From positions 5,828,001-5,892,000 of the forward strand of contig NZ_CP022464.2 of NCBI RefSeq assembly GCF_002234575.2: a stretch of 64,000 nt of DNA, read 5' to 3'. Shown piece after piece: positions 60,525 through 64,000 of the stretch (position 1 is the first letter of the stretch; the number at the start of each line of letters is the position of its first letter). Source of the stretch: Enterocloster bolteae. Lineage in GTDB: Bacteria > Bacillota > Clostridia > Lachnospirales > Lachnospiraceae. The notes beneath the pieces are model-generated. The model did not search any database and was not told the origin of the DNA. It worked only from the letters and a program-made list of their open reading frames with translations. The translations under genes were made by a program, and so were the position numbers.

Positions 60525-62090
60525 CTAATCTCCGGTTATCCATCCTTCCTCCTCCGGAAGCAGGAAATAGTTATTATCCCTGTCCGAATCAGCAATCATG
60601 GCGTCCAGCTCCCGGATCAGATAGCTGTCCGGCATGTTTCTCTCCCAGAACCGGTATCCCTTGGTGCTCTTTATACCTTTGACGTCAATTTCCCGTCCTG
60701 CATAGTAATCAATGTATACCCCTGCATAGGTTGCTGCCATGGAATGTTCCACGTCTGCCCCCAGGTTCTTCACAACGCCCCGTATCTGGTCGCTGATCAG
60801 CTTTTGTATGTACCGGTAGGACCAGTCTTCAAAATCCAGCAGGTCCGGATTGGTGCTTCCGTTTTTCTGTGCCCAGGCAGATACATCCACAGCCCTGGTG
60901 GCATAGGAAATACTTCCGTCCTCCTCCCATAACACCTCTCCATACTGGCAGGGCGGTATGCTGAGGGCATCTGTCACGATTTCCTGTATGCCGTAATTTC
61001 CTTCCGGAACTCCGGGCTCGCTCTTATGCTTGCGGATACGCTGCACATGCAGGTGTCCGCTGAAAAAAAGCGGGAGCTCATATTTCTGAAGAAGGGAAAT
61101 CACCTCTTTGTTGTTGTCCATGGCGCACTGGGTGGTATACATCCTGCTCTGGGCCAGCAGATTATGGTGGGCAATGGGTATCACAAACACTCCCTCCTCC
61201 TTTGCCCTGGCCAGCTGTTCATCGGCCCAGGCCATGGTGCTGTCTTTCAGTCTTCCCTCCACCTTGTTATCCGGCTCATATTGGCAGGAGTCCAGCATCA
61301 GAAGCCAGTTTCTGTCATCCAGGGCGTAGACATAGCTCAGTGAGCTGTCGTCCCGGCTCAGTGCCTGGTCATAACCGTATTCATGGTAAATCTCATGGAA
61401 TTCAGGCCCGTCAATATAGGGAGCCGGCTCTTTCCGGGCGCCGTAGTACACCGAAGCGTCATGGTTATTGATATCATGGTTTCCCGGTATCACCAGGACC
61501 TGTATGCCTGCGTCCTGGACCCTTTTAAGCCTTGCCGCCAGCTCCTCATGGTTCAGCCGCTCCCCGTTCATAGTAATATCGCCACTGAGAACCAGGGCAG
61601 AGGGCCGTTCCTCTATGACCTCGTCCAGAAATGCTTCCAAAAGCTCAGGCAGATACTGGACCACCTTTCCGTCACTCCGCTCCACAAACAACCGGAAAGC
61701 TTCCCCGCCGTCTCCAGCTAAAGCGCTTTGATAGTGAAGGTCTGTTGCCAGGATCAGCCTGGGCGGTATGTAGGGTTCCTCAGGGGCTTGCGGAGGAGTC
61801 CACATACCGGGAAATTTCTTCTTCCACTCCTTATAGCCCTCCTGCCTGATTACTTCATCCTGGGGTTCCTGTGCCTGGGAATCCGTAGCCAATTCCGGCC
61901 CGGCCGGTTCCTCCCATTCCTCCCCTGTCTTTGCTTCCCGGGTGCCCTCAGGCCCCCCGCTTTCCCTGCTCTCAACCGATACAGGCCCTGAAGGCTCCAT
62001 TAAAGTCTTTAAAACGTGCAGTACCCCGAAGCATGCCATAAATACCATGGCATACATCAGGGCACTTATCATCCAGGTCTTTCTCTTCAT
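60525..62090 (-). CDS. Membrane-anchored metallophosphoesterase (calcineurin-like)
   Basis: 521 residues. N-terminal signal-anchor (MISALMYAMVFMACFGVLHVL), a 90-residue Glu/Pro-rich linker, then the phosphoesterase core: ATDLHYQ (DxH), VLSGDITMNG, IPGNHDINNHD, PIAHHNLL and FSGHLHVQR. The active site looks complete and is placed outside the membrane. Substrates of this subgroup (nucleotides, phospholipid headgroups, teichoic-type phosphodiesters) cannot be told apart from sequence. It is upstream of the M3 peptidase gene (108 bp) and downstream of the HAD phosphatase gene (34 bp). Confidence 0.9.
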   Translation of the reverse strand: MKRKTWMISALMYAMVFMACFGVLHVLKTLMEPSGPVSVESRESGGPEGTREAKTGEEWEEPAGPELATDSQAQEPQDEVIRQEGYKEWKKKFPGMWTPPQAPEEPYIPPRLILATDLHYQSALAGDGGEAFRLFVERSDGKVVQYLPELLEAFLDEVIEERPSALVLSGDITMNGERLNHEELAARLKRVQDAGIQVLVIPGNHDINNHDASVYYGARKEPAPYIDGPEFHEIYHEYGYDQALSRDDSSLSYVYALDDRNWLLMLDSCQYEPDNKVEGRLKDSTMAWADEQLARAKEEGVFVIPIAHHNLLAQSRMYTTQCAMDNNKEVISLLQKYELPLFFSGHLHVQRIRKHKSEPGVPEGNYGIQEIVTDALSIPPCQYGEVLWEEDGSISYATRAVDVSAWAQKNGSTNPDLLDFEDWSYRYIQKLISDQIRGVVKNLGADVEHSMAATYAGVYIDYYAGREIDVKGIKSTKGYRFWERNMPDSYLIRELDAMIADSDRDNNYFLLPEEEGWITGD

Positions 62091-62124
62091 GCAGTCTGCT
62101 CTTTCTGTATTAACTATCGCTGTG

Positions 62125-62922
62125 TTATATTATGCCCAGTTCCTTCATGGCATACGCGATTCCGTCCTCCTCCACATCCTTTGTCTCAAACGTGGCGTAG
62201 GGCTCCAGAACTTCGTCATGCTTTCCCATCAGGATACAGTTGCTTGCGTAGCGGAACATGGCAAGGTCATTGCCGCTGTCGCCGAACACATAGGCATCAT
62301 CCAGAGAGATGCCGTAATGCTTCAATACCAAATCAATGGCCGTTGCCTTGGAATGTCCTCTGGGCACACATTCATATTCCCCGTTTCCGCGGTCTATGAT
62401 TTCCATGTCCCTGAGCCGTCCGAAAAGCTCCTTGGGCCTGCTGTTTTCACCCGAGATAAGATAAAACTTATCATAGTCATAGCAGTCGTCCTCCCAGTCA
62501 TATTCAGACACACAGTCCGAACGTCTGAGCGACGCCTTCATCTGCTCCACCCTTGGAATAGGTGACTGTGACCTGTGGATGTGGATTCCGTCCGACGCCT
62601 CAAGGGCTCCGTCCAGTCCGCACGCATCAATATGGCCCTTGATTTCCAGCCCTCTCTCATGAGGAATGTGGTAGCTGTACATGACCCTGCCCTCTGCAAG
62701 GATATAGGTCCCGCAGCCGCACAGATATCCGTCTGCTTCCACCAGCTTCTTAATTTCGCCCAGATGGGCATATACGCGGCCCGTATTGATGAACACCAGA
62801 TGTCCTTTTGCGCGCGCCTCCTTCAGTGCCTGTACCGCACTTTCAGGAACCCGGCCCGTCTTTTCAGACAGGAGGGTTCCGTCAATATCATAAAATAAAG
62901 CTTTCGTTCTATTATTCATCAT
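62125..62922 (-). CDS. Cof-type HAD-IIB family phosphatase
   Basis: 265 residues from ATG 62922 (62919 also possible). HAD motif 1 is LFYDIDGTLLSEKTG, motif 2 is VFINTGR, and motif 4 is VFGDSGNDLAMF, with KATAIDLVLKHYG before it and the type IIB cap between. The family hydrolyses sugar phosphates, phosphonates or cofactor precursors such as HMP-PP. Its start overlaps the end of xpt, so it is co-transcribed; a nucleotide or sugar-phosphate salvage role is plausible but not proven. Confidence 0.93.
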   Translation of the reverse strand: MMNNRTKALFYDIDGTLLSEKTGRVPESAVQALKEARAKGHLVFINTGRVYAHLGEIKKLVEADGYLCGCGTYILAEGRVMYSYHIPHERGLEIKGHIDACGLDGALEASDGIHIHRSQSPIPRVEQMKASLRRSDCVSEYDWEDDCYDYDKFYLISGENSRPKELFGRLRDMEIIDRGNGEYECVPRGHSKATAIDLVLKHYGISLDDAYVFGDSGNDLAMFRYASNCILMGKHDEVLEPYATFETKDVEEDGIAYAMKELGII

Positions 62923-63496
62923 CTCTGAACACAATGGTCTGTGCTTCCTCGTCCATGCTCTCCACGATTGCCAGTGACTCCAGTCTGATTCCCTCTGAAC
63001 GCAGCAGGTCTCCGCCTACCTGGAATCCCTTCTCGATGACAATGCCCGCGCCTACCAGTTCAGCGCCGGAATCCCGTACCAGGGCAGCCAGGCCCTCCAG
63101 AGCCTTTCCATTGGCCAGGAAGTCATCAATGAGCAGCACCTTGTCGCCGGCTCCCAGAAACTCTCTTGACACGATGATATCATAAACCCTGCCATGGGTG
63201 TAGGACTCCACCTTGGTGGTATAAACCTCGCCTGCAATATTCTTGGTCTGTGTCTTTTTGGCAAATACAACCGGCACATCAAAATACTGGGCCACAATAC
63301 ATGCAATTCCGATTCCGGAGGCCTCAATGGTAAGAATCTTGGTGACCTCCACATCGGCAAACCTGCGCTTAAATTCTTTTCCAATCTCTCCAAAAAGCTT
63401 AATGTCCATCTGATGGTTCAAGAAGCTGTCCACCTTCAGAACGTTTCCGGCTTTTATCTTGCCGTCCTTGCGTATCCTGTCCTTTAAAATCTGCAT
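62912..63496 (-). CDS. xpt: Xanthine phosphoribosyltransferase
   Basis: 194 residues, family length. Converts xanthine and PRPP to XMP. The PRPP-binding loop is KVLLIDDFLANGKAL, N-terminal MQILKDRIRKDGKI and VDSFLNHQMDI are typical, and TIEASGIGIA is conserved. GAAGGAGGA precedes ATG 63496. No room for a purine riboswitch exists in the 35-bp upstream gap; if one is present it would be before the upstream gene. Confidence 0.96.
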   Translation of the reverse strand: MQILKDRIRKDGKIKAGNVLKVDSFLNHQMDIKLFGEIGKEFKRRFADVEVTKILTIEASGIGIACIVAQYFDVPVVFAKKTQTKNIAGEVYTTKVESYTHGRVYDIIVSREFLGAGDKVLLIDDFLANGKALEGLAALVRDSGAELVGAGIVIEKGFQVGGDLLRSEGIRLESLAIVESMDEEAQTIVFRDDE

Positions 63497-63531
63497 GTAC
63501 GAGTCCTCCTTCTTCTTTTGGCAATCCTTCT

Positions 63532-64000
63532 TTACTGTGCGGCTGTGGTCTCTGCGGCTGTTGTTTCTGCTGGAGCTGTGGTCTCTTCTGCTGCCGGTGT
63601 TTCTTCTGAAGTTTCGGTTTCTGCTGCTGTTGTCTCTGCTTCTGTTGTTTCCTCTGCGGCAGCAGTTTCCCCTGCGGCTGTTGTCTCCTCAGCCGGAGCA
63701 GCTGCGTCCTGGGCCTCGTTGACTGCGTTGTCCGCCATGAACTTCATAACCTTCTGGTTCAAGGCCATTTCATCCAGGGTCTCCTGGCCGAAATATTCCA
63801 CTGCGGCCTCAAGAGTCTGGCCGTTCATCTCCGCAAATGCCTGGCGGTCAGCATCCTCCAGGGTTATGCCCTCCAGCTCGGCAACCTTAAGGATAACCAG
63901 CTGGTTCTTCACATCATCCTTCACTGACGCGTAAACAGCTTCCTGTAATCCGGGCACATCCATGCCATTGGCCTTAGCCATGCCGGACAGGTTGGTGCCG
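63532..64000 (-). CDS. Trigger-factor-like protein, C-terminal part (5' end outside window)
   Basis: About 156 residues visible, open at the window edge. The helical part (MAKANGMDVPGLQEAVYASVKDDVKNQLVILKVAELEGITLED) resembles the C-terminal chaperone domain of trigger factor or FKBP-type lipoproteins related to it. The last 55 residues are only Ala, Thr, Glu, Pro and Gly with ETTAAE-like repeats, similar to the linker of the binding lipoprotein at 1349-2476. Start and full architecture lie outside. xpt follows 35 bp later. Confidence 0.7.
   Translation of the reverse strand, partial: GTNLSGMAKANGMDVPGLQEAVYASVKDDVKNQLVILKVAELEGITLEDADRQAFAEMNGQTLEAAVEYFGQETLDEMALNQKVMKFMADNAVNEAQDAAAPAEETTAAGETAAAEETTEAETTAAETETSEETPAAEETTAPAETTAAETTAAQ

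Noticed and set aside
63497..63531. Purine riboswitch expected before xpt
   Set aside because: The gap is only 35 bp, too short for the aptamer.

Overview
The window reads like a chromosomal segment from an anaerobic, spore-former-type Firmicute of the Lachnospiraceae. The Enterocloster / [Clostridium] clostridioforme group is my best guess from protein flavour; this is inference, not a database match. Supporting signs are YesM/YesN two-component genes, glutamine synthetase III, choline-binding-repeat proteins, ferredoxin-linked 2-oxoacid oxidoreductase, strong AGGAGG ribosome binding sites and T-box control. I see no rRNA, tRNA, CRISPR array, insertion sequence or phage gene; most of the window is core or metabolic chromosome.

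Layout. 1-8768: a sugar-type ABC transporter (ATPase cut by the window edge, lipoprotein binding protein) with an amidohydrolase on the minus strand. Divergent from it lies a plus-strand operon of a cyclase-fold hydrolase, a membrane-anchored binding protein, a YesM-type kinase and a YesN-type regulator. 8864-12043: nth, a B12-type radical SAM protein and dCMP deaminase. 12594-13499: an Rpn-type PD-(D/E)XK protein. 13865-17965: a GlpA-like / FAD oxidoreductase / DUF1667 operon with a FadR-type regulator and two palindromic operators. 17986-23840: sua5, mscL, rho, rarA and a polysaccharide deacetylase. 24081-29015: GH25 lysozyme, a choline-binding-repeat protein and an HTH-LicC-LicA fusion. 29230-35078: glnN, fba, thrC, sfsA. 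35205-41497: a Cys/Asn-rich small protein, a FeoA-like protein, then paaK-iorB-iorA behind a T-box leader, and a uracil permease. 41526-48297: a Suv3-like helicase, a FeoB-like protein with a degenerate G domain and a switch-like leader, a YtvI-type membrane protein and a DUF3810 protein. 48318-54026: a FadR-type regulator divergent from a five-gene catabolic operon (two class II aldolases, MBL hydrolase, Tm-1-like/UPF0261 protein, GntP permease). 54023-55906: rtcB-prfH RNA repair pair behind a leader with a tiny ORF and a terminator. 56158-64000: M13 and M3 zinc peptidases, metallophosphoesterase, HAD phosphatase, xpt and the C-terminal part of a trigger-factor-like protein.

The most interesting observation is the leader at about 39836-40190. 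It has the hallmarks of a T-box riboswitch, with a UGG (Trp) triplet at the specifier position and a UGGC acceptor-pairing bulge that fits a G73 tRNA such as tRNA-Trp. It sits directly upstream of indolepyruvate:ferredoxin oxidoreductase and an arylacetate-CoA ligase. T-boxes switch genes on when a tRNA is uncharged, so the operon would be induced by Trp starvation. That suggests it runs in the biosynthetic direction (indoleacetate to indoleacetyl-CoA to indolepyruvate to Trp) rather than degrading Trp. Other RNA-level controls are proposed upstream of glnN (ANTAR-type hairpin overlapping a terminator), the FeoB-like gene (mutually exclusive hairpins) and rtcB-prfH (small ORF plus terminator). 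Several genes (sua5, rho, the M3 peptidase, the anchored binding protein) carry in-frame short tandem repeats in linker or tail regions.
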